This document shows positions 28,200 to 36,382 of a stretch of DNA of 64,000 bases, piece after piece. The stretch lies in NCBI GenBank assembly GCA_029936675.1, contig JAPYSB010000006.1, positions 1-64,000 on the forward strand, in the 5' to 3' direction. This DNA comes from Dehalococcoidia bacterium (lineage in GTDB: Bacteria > Chloroflexota > Dehalococcoidia > Lucifugimonadales > UBA826). The position numbers and the translations under genes are program-made. The notes beneath the pieces are model-generated. The model ran no database searches. It worked only from the letters and a program-made list of their open reading frames with translations, and had not been told where the DNA came from. Each line of letters opens with the position of its first letter. The stretch's first letter is position 1.

Positions 28200-29375
28200 T
28201 TGAATTCTCCAGCTCGAAGTTTAGTTGGGCAGACTATTGTGGATGATGGCCCAATTTCGTTTGAGACCTTTATGGAGATCGTTCTCTACTCCGAAGTTGG
28301 TTATTATCGAAATGAAGATGTTTTTGGGATTACTGGAGACTACTACACTAGCCCGCATATTCACCCGATATTCGCTTCTTTTTGCGCCCTTCAAGTTGAA
28401 AAAATGTGGGAAACAATGGACCAGCCTGTCCCATTTTTCATTATCGAACAGGGGGCAGGAGATGCCACCTTAGCAAAAGATCTTTTAGAAGCCATTGCAA
28501 TTCTAAATCAAGATTTATATTCTTCCCTTACTTACATATGTGTGGACAGGCGACAGATCGAAATTGGTGACAAGAGTCATATAGAAACTGTCTTGTCTGA
28601 TCAAGTTGAACCTTTTCATAGAACCGGAGTATTCATATCAAATGAGTTGATTGACTCCTTCCCTGTAAAAATGATCGAGATAAAAAATGGGGAAATTTTC
28701 GAGATGTATGTTGGCATAAACAGTCAAGGTGATTTCGAAGAAATTTTAAGGCCGATCACAATCGATGACTATGTGGATTTTCTACCTTCCAAAATCGAAC
28801 AGCTGAATGGGTATCGAGGCCCGCTTAATACCAAGATGAATGATTGGTATAAGAATATGTCTGATGCTTTAAATTGTGGATTTGTAATAACGATCGATTA
28901 TGGGTTTGATAGAGAAGTTTTTTTTTCGATGGAAAAATCACACAGGCTACTTCAAACCTACTACAAACATATAGATGGGTCCAACCCATTTCAGAGAATT
29001 GGATCTCAAGATATAACAGCTCATGTGGATTTTGACACCCTAAAACAAAGTGGCCATAAATATGGGTTTACCGAATGTGGATATTTTTCGCAGGCGGAAT
29101 GGTTGAATTCGATGGGGTTAGATCATTTGCTTCGTAAGATGAGAACAGACGGTCTAGAAAATAGAAAGACCATCAACTTGATATCAAGGCTGAACGACAT
29201 CTCTGGATTGGGAGGATTCAAAGTTTTAATACAAGGCAAAAATGTAAAACATGTTGATGTCAGAGAATTAAATTCAGATGTTTTTTGGCCCCAAGGGCTA
29301 AAATTTCCTCAAGTCAAAAATGTTCATATGGCAAATGATAGACCACCGGAAACTTGGGAGACTAACTTTTTTTAG
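28200..29375 (+). CDS. class I SAM-dependent methyltransferase, MidA/NDUFAF7 family
   Basis: The 391-residue protein has the DUF185 (MidA) pattern: ISFETFMEIVLYSEVGYY near the N-terminus, GDYYTSPHIHPIF, and the SAM-binding IIEQGAGDATLAKDLL (~82-97). The eukaryotic homologue NDUFAF7 methylates an arginine of a complex I subunit. Whether the bacterial protein does this is not known. It starts at TTG 28200, and its 3' end overlaps the convergent trmI by 14 bases. Confidence 0.85.
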   Translation: MNSPARSLVGQTIVDDGPISFETFMEIVLYSEVGYYRNEDVFGITGDYYTSPHIHPIFASFCALQVEKMWETMDQPVPFFIIEQGAGDATLAKDLLEAIAILNQDLYSSLTYICVDRRQIEIGDKSHIETVLSDQVEPFHRTGVFISNELIDSFPVKMIEIKNGEIFEMYVGINSQGDFEEILRPITIDDYVDFLPSKIEQLNGYRGPLNTKMNDWYKNMSDALNCGFVITIDYGFDREVFFSMEKSHRLLQTYYKHIDGSNPFQRIGSQDITAHVDFDTLKQSGHKYGFTECGYFSQAEWLNSMGLDHLLRKMRTDGLENRKTINLISRLNDISGLGGFKVLIQGKNVKHVDVRELNSDVFWPQGLKFPQVKNVHMANDRPPETWETNFF

Positions 29376-30168
29376 GTCTTGGAACACATTTTCGTGTAGT
29401 GGTTATGAAGCCGGTATGTCCAATCATTCGATGAGAGGGTCTCATTGTACGTCCAGAAATATCCCAGGACCTTTCCATTATTTCAATGGTGCTAATTAAG
29501 GAAAACTCTGGGTGTTTTTTTAATTTTTCCACCAGGTCCGAAACTTGAGATATATTTGGGAGAAATGATAGGAAAGTACCACCGAGTTTCAGGCACTGTG
29601 CCGCTGAATCAACGACATTCCAAGGCTCTGGTAGGTCCAAAATCAGACTATCAACGTTATGATGGGGTATTGCCTCAGAGACGTCTCCAATGTGAAAGGA
29701 CACATTGTTATAACCAGGGTTGTAGTTTTGTAGATTGGATTTGGCCGTTAAAGACATATCTTGCCTTATATCATAACTATCTACATGGCCATTTTTTCCC
29801 ACCATCTCAGATAAGGTGATTGTAAGAGAACCAGAACCTGAGCCGGCCTCGACTACTTTGGCGCCTGGGAGAATATTGGAATATGTAGTTATAGATCCTT
29901 GATCTTTAGGATATACAATCGTAGCCACTCGTGGCATATTCAGGGTGTATTGAAATCTTGTGGGTTTAAAAGCTAGGAGTAAATGGCCAGTAGTGGTAGG
30001 TAGCCAGCTTCCTTCAGGTTTACCTATTATTTCCAAATGGTTTAAATTTCCAATATGAGACTCAAATTGGTCCGATTCTTGTAAATGGACCATATATTCC
30101 CTAGAACGCCTGTCATATAAGACAGCGAAGTCCCCGGCTTGAAATATTTGCTTATTAAAACTTTCCAT
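29362..30168 (-). CDS. trmI: tRNA (adenine-N1)-methyltransferase, TrmI family
   Basis: TrmI makes m1A58 in the T-loop of tRNA. The 268-residue protein has an N-terminal beta domain, then the SAM site VVEAGSGSGSLT (105-116). An LILDLPEPW segment follows, the DLP/EPW motif characteristic of the family. It lies 16 bases after a selenocysteine peroxiredoxin gene and follows an F420-type oxidoreductase gene on the same strand, so it is probably the third gene of that operon. Confidence 0.9.
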   Translation of the reverse strand: MESFNKQIFQAGDFAVLYDRRSREYMVHLQESDQFESHIGNLNHLEIIGKPEGSWLPTTTGHLLLAFKPTRFQYTLNMPRVATIVYPKDQGSITTYSNILPGAKVVEAGSGSGSLTITLSEMVGKNGHVDSYDIRQDMSLTAKSNLQNYNPGYNNVSFHIGDVSEAIPHHNVDSLILDLPEPWNVVDSAAQCLKLGGTFLSFLPNISQVSDLVEKLKKHPEFSLISTIEIMERSWDISGRTMRPSHRMIGHTGFITTTRKCVPRPKKS

Positions 30169-30184
30169 AGGAGCTAATAGGATT

Positions 30185-30643
30185 TTAAAGGGCTTTAATG
30201 GTCTCCAGAACGTCTAGCGGATTTAAGTCAGTAGCTACACGATAGATGTTGCTAAATTGAATAACACCGTTCTTATCAACCACTACTATAGCCCTCTGTG
30301 GCGTACCCCTATTTTCATCAAACACCCCGTAAGAATCTGATACCTTCCCGTGAGGGTAGAAATCTGACAAGATTGGGTAGGGTATACCACCCAAGGACCC
30401 TGAAAATGCCGACTGAGCAGCCCTTGAATCGCAGCTAATACCCAGAACCTGGGTATCTACTTCTTCAAATGCATTATTGTGCATTCTGAAAGAAGAAACT
30501 TGGTGGGTTCAACCGCCTGTAAAGGAATATATATGAAAAGAAAGAACCACATTCTTTTCTCCTTGAAATGAACTTAATGTCACCGGCTCCCCAGAATGGG
30601 CAGTAAGGGTGAAATCTGGGGCTTTATCGCCAACAGATAACAT
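30185..30643 (-). CDS. selenocysteine-containing peroxiredoxin
   Basis: The full frame runs from the ATG at 30643 through an in-frame TGA at 30511-30509 to the stop at 30185, giving 152 residues. Upstream of the TGA the protein reads VGDKAPDFTLTAHSGEPV and LSFHIYSFTGG, the AhpC/TSA peroxiredoxin start. Downstream are THQVSSFR, then LGISCDS, PYPILSDFYPHGKVSDSYGV and RGTPQRAIVVVD. The TGA (Sec45) falls exactly at the peroxidatic cysteine of FTGGC-T. The only cysteine left is C71. A stem of 14 base pairs with two single-base bulges lies 13-49 nt after the TGA (loop at 30479-30474), a SECIS-like position. Without Sec the catalytic residue would be lost. Confidence 0.86.
30460..30495 (-). other. 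candidate bacterial SECIS hairpin (peroxiredoxin)
   Basis: CUUCUU pairs with AAGAAG (30495-30490 with 30465-30460), then CA with UG after a bulged U (30489), then AAUGCA with UGCAUU after a bulged G. The loop is CAAUAA. The loop starts 30 nt after the UGA, within the usual 16-37 window, and a bulged U is typical. The loop lacks the G usually found in its first two positions, so the match is imperfect. Confidence 0.45.
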
Positions 30644-30673
30644 AAATTTCTCCTTATTAGAGGTTTTGTTTAT

Positions 30674-31540
30674 TTAGGAATCCTTAGCTATTTTAATAAA
30701 ATTGGAAAGTGACTCAAGGTGTTCTTGAGGGAATTGCAAACCCAGGTTCATGGTATTTACAGAAATATGGGTAGCACCTAACCGGCTCCACGCGAAGAAA
30801 TTTTTTTTGATTTCAGTATTAGTCATGTTAAGGGAAATACGACCTTCTATTCCTATGTCTTCCATAGATCTGTTATTGGATTCTAAATATCGATTAAGCC
30901 GTTCAAAATTGATTCTATTTTCATCGACTGGCAAACCTTGAGGAAGCCATCCGTCTCCAATTTTAGCTACTCTACGCAAAACAGGGTCTGCCATTCCCCC
31001 AAACCAAATAGGGATTGATTTTCTTGGCGGTAAAGGGTTCAAACCGGCATCTGTGACGATATGGTGGTCTCCCTTAAATGTGACTAATTCGTCTGCCCAT
31101 AATTTTCTTAGCAAATGTATTTGTTCTTCTGATCGTTTACCACGGTTATGGAAATTTTCTCCAAGTGCTTCATATTCAACCTGATTCCACCCTGTTCCGA
31201 TTCCTAGTCGTAATCGACCTCCCGACAGGAGATCAAGTGTCGCTGATTGCTTGGCGAAAAGGACTGTCTGTCTTTGCGGCAGAATAATTACTCCGGTGGC
31301 CAATTCTAGGTGCTTTGAAATCCCGGCCACATAACTATAGAAGGTGATTGGTTCATAGAATGAATCAGTATGTTGATAAGCCCCGGACCAGCCAGCGCGG
31401 CTTGATGCGTTTGCACCCAACACATGGTCGAAAGCCAAAAGGTGATCGAATCCCAAGGCTTCCACACTTTGAACATATTCCTTTATCGCTGCTACATCCG
31501 CACCAGCCTCGGTTTGAGGGAAAACAGCTCCAATACGCAT
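30674..31540 (-). CDS. F420-type LLM-class oxidoreductase
   Basis: The 288-residue protein is a second luciferase-like TIM-barrel enzyme, of the compact F420-dependent type (TIGR03619-like). Segments include VQSVEALGFDHLLAFDHV, ATGVIILPQRQTVLFAKQ, the LRLGIGTGW loop and PIWFGG. It would reduce or oxidise an organic substrate with F420 or FMN; the substrate is unknown. It is the first gene of a minus-strand operon with the Sec-peroxiredoxin and trmI genes (gaps of 30 and 16 bases). Confidence 0.88.
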   Translation of the reverse strand: MRIGAVFPQTEAGADVAAIKEYVQSVEALGFDHLLAFDHVLGANASSRAGWSGAYQHTDSFYEPITFYSYVAGISKHLELATGVIILPQRQTVLFAKQSATLDLLSGGRLRLGIGTGWNQVEYEALGENFHNRGKRSEEQIHLLRKLWADELVTFKGDHHIVTDAGLNPLPPRKSIPIWFGGMADPVLRRVAKIGDGWLPQGLPVDENRINFERLNRYLESNNRSMEDIGIEGRISLNMTNTEIKKNFFAWSRLGATHISVNTMNLGLQFPQEHLESLSNFIKIAKDS

Positions 31541-31625
31541 CGTAATATTCCTAATTCTGTTTGGTTTCTAAGTGGTAGTTTACTATATGTGCAACATATA
31601 TTGCCTTTGCAGGATTTGTGAATTT

Positions 31626-33050
31626 ATGAAAGAAAATCATTTGGTGTTGAGAGGCGGGAGAATAATAGATCCTGCCAATAACTTTGATGAGATCGCTGAT
31701 ATTGTCATCAGGCATGGGAAAATACACCGCATTTCTGAAACTAGAACTGAGAGTTTAGGCGCAAAAACCGTAGATCTGAAAGGGAAATGGGTTATGCCCG
31801 GCCAAATTGACACTCATGCCCATGTCGCTGGTATTTCCAGAACGGTAGATCCTTCTTTGGGATATGGAATGTTGGCCAAAGCAGGCACCACGACTGTAGT
31901 GGATATGGGTGGTACAGGAAAGAATTTAATTGACGGTATTAAACGAAATGGAGCTGGGCTGAATGTTGCTGGACAGTTTGCTTTGATTCCTGGACTGACG
32001 ATTCCTTCTGATAATCCTTCAAAGGGAGAAATAGCCAGTACAATCTCCGATGCCTTGAGGCAAGGTTGTATAGGTGTAAAAATGCTCGGCGGCTACCATC
32101 CTTTCTCCCAGGAAACCACATCGGAAATTGTTAGAGAATCGAATTCTCAGGGGGCCTATGTGGCATTTCATGTAGGCTCCAAGGATTCAGGTAGCCACCT
32201 AGGAGGCTTGCGGGAGATACCAGATATTTTGGGTCAAGGAAGATTGCATATATGTCATGTGAATTCTTATTGCAGGGGTGTTGTGAAAGATTCGGTTGAT
32301 GAGTGCAAGGAAGCAATTAAGCTTCTTGGTTCCCTGAAAGGCCAGATAAATACTGAGGTTTATCATGCTGTGGCAAACGGTACGAATGGGGCCTGTGATA
32401 AAGACGGGAATGTAATTGCAAACGTACCTAGAAACTGTTTAGTGGCAAGAGGCTTTGAACCGACCATAGATGGGATGAGGGAAGCGATAAGTGACGGGTA
32501 TGCATCTGTCATCAGTACCAAAGGTGGGGCAATATCGTACATAAAGGGCCAAGAGGCTTTAGATATATACAATAAATCGAAGACCATGGTGGGCATGAGT
32601 TTCCCTGTTAATTTACCTGGTTCGGCTTTTCATTTGACTACGGAAAAGGATAGTGCTGGTGATTTTGTGGTGGATGCGGTAAGCACGGATGGAGGGTCCC
32701 ATCCTCGAAATGTGGCCATCCAAACTACTATGGCTCTGGTTCGATTTGGGGCCCTTACCCCTATGGAAATGGCTAAAAAACTATCTTGGACACCATCGAG
32801 AATGGTTGGATTGTTGAACAAGGGCCATTTTTCTCAGGGAGCTGATGCAGATATTACAGTGGTAGACCCGCATTCAGGAGAACCGGTAATGTCTTTTGTG
32901 GATGGGGACCCAATAATGATTAATGGCGAGGTGACCGGCAAAGGGGGGCGGATTTTGGTAACTGTGGCAGCAGAGCGTACGATGTCTGACAGCGGGATGA
33001 AATACCAAATTATCGATTTGGCTGAAAGTAAGCTGTATCAAAATTACTAG
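31626..33050 (+). CDS. amidohydrolase family protein (dihydroorotase/D-aminoacylase-like)
   Basis: I place the start at the ATG at 31626 (474 residues), preceded by AGGA. A longer frame from 31572 adds 18 hydrophobic, Cys-rich residues with no binding site. The metal-dependent hydrolase barrel shows DTHAHVAG (H-x-H), a possible carboxylated lysine in GVKMLGGYHP, FHVGSKDSG and HICHVNSY. A C-terminal KGHFSQGADADITVVD strand closes the small beta domain typical of the superfamily. It probably hydrolyses a cyclic or N-acyl amide; the substrate cannot be told. Confidence 0.85.
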   Translation: MKENHLVLRGGRIIDPANNFDEIADIVIRHGKIHRISETRTESLGAKTVDLKGKWVMPGQIDTHAHVAGISRTVDPSLGYGMLAKAGTTTVVDMGGTGKNLIDGIKRNGAGLNVAGQFALIPGLTIPSDNPSKGEIASTISDALRQGCIGVKMLGGYHPFSQETTSEIVRESNSQGAYVAFHVGSKDSGSHLGGLREIPDILGQGRLHICHVNSYCRGVVKDSVDECKEAIKLLGSLKGQINTEVYHAVANGTNGACDKDGNVIANVPRNCLVARGFEPTIDGMREAISDGYASVISTKGGAISYIKGQEALDIYNKSKTMVGMSFPVNLPGSAFHLTTEKDSAGDFVVDAVSTDGGSHPRNVAIQTTMALVRFGALTPMEMAKKLSWTPSRMVGLLNKGHFSQGADADITVVDPHSGEPVMSFVDGDPIMINGEVTGKGGRILVTVAAERTMSDSGMKYQIIDLAESKLYQNY

Positions 33051-33059
33051 TGGATGGTA

Positions 33060-33453
33060 TTAATTTCCGGTTATCGTGGTTGGGTTTATGACGACTATTA
33101 ACCTTGTCTCCTGACTGTTGTGACCTGGGTAAATTGGTTCCCCCATACATTTTTCGCCAGCGTATTTATGTGACCTACAGCACCTAATTCAGTGATGTTA
33201 GCTACGAGGTCCGAGATATTTAAAAACCGGGAATACGGGTTAATAGGACCAAATACTGCAATCGCTACACGTGAGTCTCTTTTTATATTGCGGGTTTTGA
33301 GTCTACCGGTGGCTGTATTGACTAGAATGTTTTCCCCGTCAGTGTCTAGCCACATGCGGGATATTTGTGGAAAACGTTTTCCATCAAAGTAACAAATTGA
33401 GCAATATGAGGTTCGAATAATAATTCCACCTGTATTTTAAATAGAGATGGCAT
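33060..33453 (-). pseudogene. PPOX (F420/flavin pyridoxamine oxidase-like) gene broken by two frameshifts
   Basis: Three reading frames must be joined to restore the family. Frame one from the ATG at 33453 reads FEPHIAQFVTLM. Near 33383 it shifts to DGKRFPQISRMWLDTDGENI and the core with GRLKTRNIKRDSRVAI. Near 33110-33120 it shifts again to ETRLIVVINPTTITGN, ending at TAA 33062-33060. Each piece matches consecutive parts of a PPOX-fold oxidoreductase (split-barrel FMN/F420 binding). The middle piece alone lacks both ends. It follows typA by 9 bases. Two sequencing indels are the alternative to true decay. Confidence 0.72.
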
Positions 33454-33462
33454 TTAATTGTT

Positions 33463-35301
33463 TTAGCCTTTATTGGGTTTTTGGGCCCGTTTTAACTGAC
33501 GAAGCCGGGCCTCGCCTGAAAGAATTCTTTTTCGGAGTCTAAGGCTTTCAGGGGTGATTTCTATTAATTCATCTTCAGAAATAATGTCCAAAGATTCCTC
33601 TAGGGAAAGTGTTTGCGGCTTTATTAGTTTGATAGCTATATCAGATGTTGAAGATCGCACATTGGTTAGTTTCTTCTCTTTGCACACATTAACAGCTAAA
33701 TCTGAAGATCTGGAGTTTAAACCAACTATCATACCCTCATAAACTTTAATACCACTGTCTATGAGGTTTTTTCCGCGTTCTTGAGAATTAATAAGCCCGT
33801 AGGCTACTGATTCTCCAGTCTCTGAAGCTACGAGAAATCCTTGGTTTGATCTTCTAACTTTCCCTTCTTTTCTTCTGTATTCGGCGAAACGGCTAGACAT
33901 AATCCCGTCGCCATGGGTTGCATTTTGGAAAAAAGACCTAAAGCCAATAAGGCCTCTCGTTGGAACCAAAAATGTTAACCTAAGGGTTCCGTTGCCGTCG
34001 TTCACAACGTCTTCTAACAATCCTAATCTGCGGTTTAGATTCTCAGTCAATACCCCGTAATAGTCTTCATTTGTTTCGACATATAAATACTCGAAAGGTT
34101 CGTGAAGGCGACCGTCAATTGTTTTAAGTATTGGCTGCGCTTGTGATACTTGAAATTCGTACCCTTCTCTTCGCATGGTTTCAGCGAGAACCGACAAATG
34201 CAATTCTCCTCTGCCACTGACATTAAACTCATCCGTATTTTCAGCCTGTTCTACCCGCAGCCCGACATTTGTACGTAGCTCTTCCCTGAGTCTTTTTAAG
34301 AGTTCCCTTGAGGTGTGGTGCATTCCTTCCTTGCCCATGAAAGGTGAGGTATTGACACCGAAAGTCATTTTTACTGTGGGCTCTTCAACTTTGATTGGAG
34401 GTAGGGGATGTGGGTTACTGGGATCAGAAATTGTATCTCCAATATTTACGTCAGATAATCCAGTAATAGCGACAATTTCACCAGGGCCTGCAGTGTCGAT
34501 TTTACTTCTTTTTATTCCGTCATATATAAAGGTGGTTTCAATTATGTGATTAGAAACTTCACCATCAGGTGAAATCAACGCGGCAGGTGATTTGTTGGAT
34601 ACACTTCCACGGGATATTTTTCCTATCGCTATTTGACCCGCGTAGTCATCATGGTCCAATGCGGTAACCAATATTTGCAAAGGGTCATTTGGATTTCCTG
34701 TTGGTGGTGGTACTTCATTAACTATCATGTCTATTAAAGGGCTGATATCGGTTGGGGTATCCTCCATATTTTCAATGGCATATCCCTCCCTGGCGGAAGC
34801 AAAAAGAACCGGGTATTCCAACTGTGAGTCCTTTGTTGCTAATTCTAAAAACAAATCGTCAACCTCTGCATGCACTTCCTGTGGCCTGCATTCAGGTCGA
34901 TCTATTTTGTTGATAACCACTATTGGGGTTAGTCCGTAGGTCAATGCTTGCTGAAGAACGTATTTGGTCTGTGGCATTGGCCCGTCGACAGAATCCACGA
35001 GTAGAATACATCCGTCGGCCATATTCATTACCCTTTCTACCTCCCCACTGAAATCGGCGTGGCCAGGGGTGTCTATGATATTTATTTTGGTCCCTTGATA
35101 CATGATTGAAGTATTCTTGGCTAATATGGTAATTCCCTTTTCTTTTTCAAGGGGATTGCTGTCCATTATTAATTCGCCAGGGTCTTCACGCTCAGTGAAA
35201 ATGTTGTTTTGCTTCAGGAAAGCATCTACAAGGGTAGTTTTACCATGATCAACATGAGCAATTATGGTGATATTTCTAATTTTTTCGGATGGGAGCATCA
35301 T
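33463..35301 (-). CDS. typA: ribosome-associated GTPase TypA/BipA
   Basis: The 612-residue translational GTPase resembles EF-G and acts on 50S assembly and stress adaptation. The G1 motif is AHVDHGKTTL (~15-24), G3 is DTPGHADF, and G4 is NKIDRPE. EF-G-like domains III and V and the TypA-specific C-terminal domain follow. An upstream in-frame Met one codon earlier (MM) leaves the start slightly open. It is followed by the broken PPOX gene. Confidence 0.95.
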   Translation of the reverse strand: MMLPSEKIRNITIIAHVDHGKTTLVDAFLKQNNIFTEREDPGELIMDSNPLEKEKGITILAKNTSIMYQGTKINIIDTPGHADFSGEVERVMNMADGCILLVDSVDGPMPQTKYVLQQALTYGLTPIVVINKIDRPECRPQEVHAEVDDLFLELATKDSQLEYPVLFASAREGYAIENMEDTPTDISPLIDMIVNEVPPPTGNPNDPLQILVTALDHDDYAGQIAIGKISRGSVSNKSPAALISPDGEVSNHIIETTFIYDGIKRSKIDTAGPGEIVAITGLSDVNIGDTISDPSNPHPLPPIKVEEPTVKMTFGVNTSPFMGKEGMHHTSRELLKRLREELRTNVGLRVEQAENTDEFNVSGRGELHLSVLAETMRREGYEFQVSQAQPILKTIDGRLHEPFEYLYVETNEDYYGVLTENLNRRLGLLEDVVNDGNGTLRLTFLVPTRGLIGFRSFFQNATHGDGIMSSRFAEYRRKEGKVRRSNQGFLVASETGESVAYGLINSQERGKNLIDSGIKVYEGMIVGLNSRSSDLAVNVCKEKKLTNVRSSTSDIAIKLIKPQTLSLEESLDIISEDELIEITPESLRLRKRILSGEARLRQLKRAQKPNKG

Positions 35302-35470
35302 CGATAAAGATCCTTTACAAAACTATTTACACATCAATGATCTCATATCTATAACTAAATGCAGAGGGAATATCAAACTGGTTAGAGGTTAATTTATCTG
35401 AGGCAGAGTAAAGCCGAACTTTTTAGTAGGTATTTGTGAGGCCAACCAAAAGAAGGAGAAGATAAATTTG

Positions 35471-35545
35471 TGGAGCCAACGGTCGGGATTGAACCGACGA
35501 CCTGCTCTTTACGAAAGAGCTGCTCTACCACTGAGCTACGTTGGC
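35471..35545 (-). tRNA. tRNA-Thr (anticodon CGU)
   Basis: The minus strand folds as a standard cloverleaf: acceptor GCCAACG/CGTTGGC, D-arm GCTC/GAGC, anticodon stem GCTCT/AGAGC with loop TTCGTAA, and T-arm with the GTTCAATCC loop region. Anticodon CGT decodes ACG threonine. The CCA end is encoded (35473-35471). It stands alone between typA and a GDPD gene. Confidence 0.96.
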
Positions 35546-35615
35546 ATTTCATTCAAGCATTTATAATTTTATTATATGGTTTAATTCTAATGAATAGAAA
35601 CAAATAGGAGATGCC

Positions 35616-36380
35616 TTGGTATACCCATTAATTATTGCTCATCGAGGATTTTCAGCCGAAAGACCTGAAAACACAATCAGTAGCTTTGATCATGCACTCG
35701 ATAAAGGGTTCAACCTTTTGGAACTTGATGTGCACCTTTCCGCTGATGGTGTACTGGTGATTATGCACGATGAAAAGGTGGATAGGACTACAAACGGGAC
35801 TGGGTTTTTGAAATCTATGTCTTTTGAACAAATAAGCCAGCTCGATGCGGGCTCTTGGTTTCAAAAGGACAACGAGGTTTGTTATCCTGGCGAGATAGTA
35901 CCAAGCTTGGAGAATTTTCTCTCACGATATGCCGACAAGACCCATGTCTTTATTGAGATAAAAGCCTTGGAAGAGCAGTTGATCAACAAACTTAAAGGTT
36001 TGCTGGAGCAGCATAATTTAATTCCAAAGGACTTCAAGGAGCAAATTGAGATTCCCGGCGTTTCAATCATTTCCTTCAGCCGTGACCAGATCAGCTTGTC
36101 TGCACAAGCTATGCCGACGGCGGGGCATGGGTTACTGGTGATTAATCCTACTCAAGAGGACATTGAATTTTGTGTTCAAAGCAAAATAAAAGGATTGTTT
36201 CCGAATATAAACTTTTTATCCCCTGAATTAATGGAATCAGCTAAAACCAATGGCTTAAGGGTAGGCGTTTGGGGAGCCGAGTCAGTGGAAGATTTAGTTC
36301 TTATTTCTGATTATGAAATCCTAGGAGTTACGGTTGACTGGCCTTCTGAGGCAAGGAGATATTTTCAGAGATCTGGTTAA
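35616..36380 (+). CDS. glycerophosphodiester phosphodiesterase
   Basis: The 254-residue TIM-barrel enzyme cleaves glycerophosphodiesters to glycerol-3-phosphate and an alcohol. IIAHRGFSAERPENT holds the catalytic His and ELDVHLSADGVLVIMHD the metal-binding Glu/Asp and second His. Both are GDPD hallmarks. The start is a TTG preceded by AGGAG. No signal peptide is seen, so it should act in the cytoplasm on deacylated phospholipids, possibly those of the inositol-lipid type encoded elsewhere in this window. Confidence 0.92.
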   Translation: MVYPLIIAHRGFSAERPENTISSFDHALDKGFNLLELDVHLSADGVLVIMHDEKVDRTTNGTGFLKSMSFEQISQLDAGSWFQKDNEVCYPGEIVPSLENFLSRYADKTHVFIEIKALEEQLINKLKGLLEQHNLIPKDFKEQIEIPGVSIISFSRDQISLSAQAMPTAGHGLLVINPTQEDIEFCVQSKIKGLFPNINFLSPELMESAKTNGLRVGVWGAESVEDLVLISDYEILGVTVDWPSEARRYFQRSG

Positions 36381-36382
36381 TT

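Noticed and set aside
30440-30454. ACCCAG-GUU-CUGGGU hairpin as the SECIS of the peroxiredoxin
   Set aside because: Its loop is 60 nt after the UGA, beyond the 16-37 nt window of known bacterial SECIS elements; kept only as a note.
30185-30484. A 99-residue truncated peroxiredoxin starting at the internal ATG
   Set aside because: The upstream frame continues peroxiredoxin homology to an ATG at 30643; the short form would lack the whole catalytic region.
31572-31625. N-terminal extension of the amidohydrolase
   Set aside because: The added residues are hydrophobic and Cys-rich with no ribosome binding site; the family begins at the ATG at 31626.
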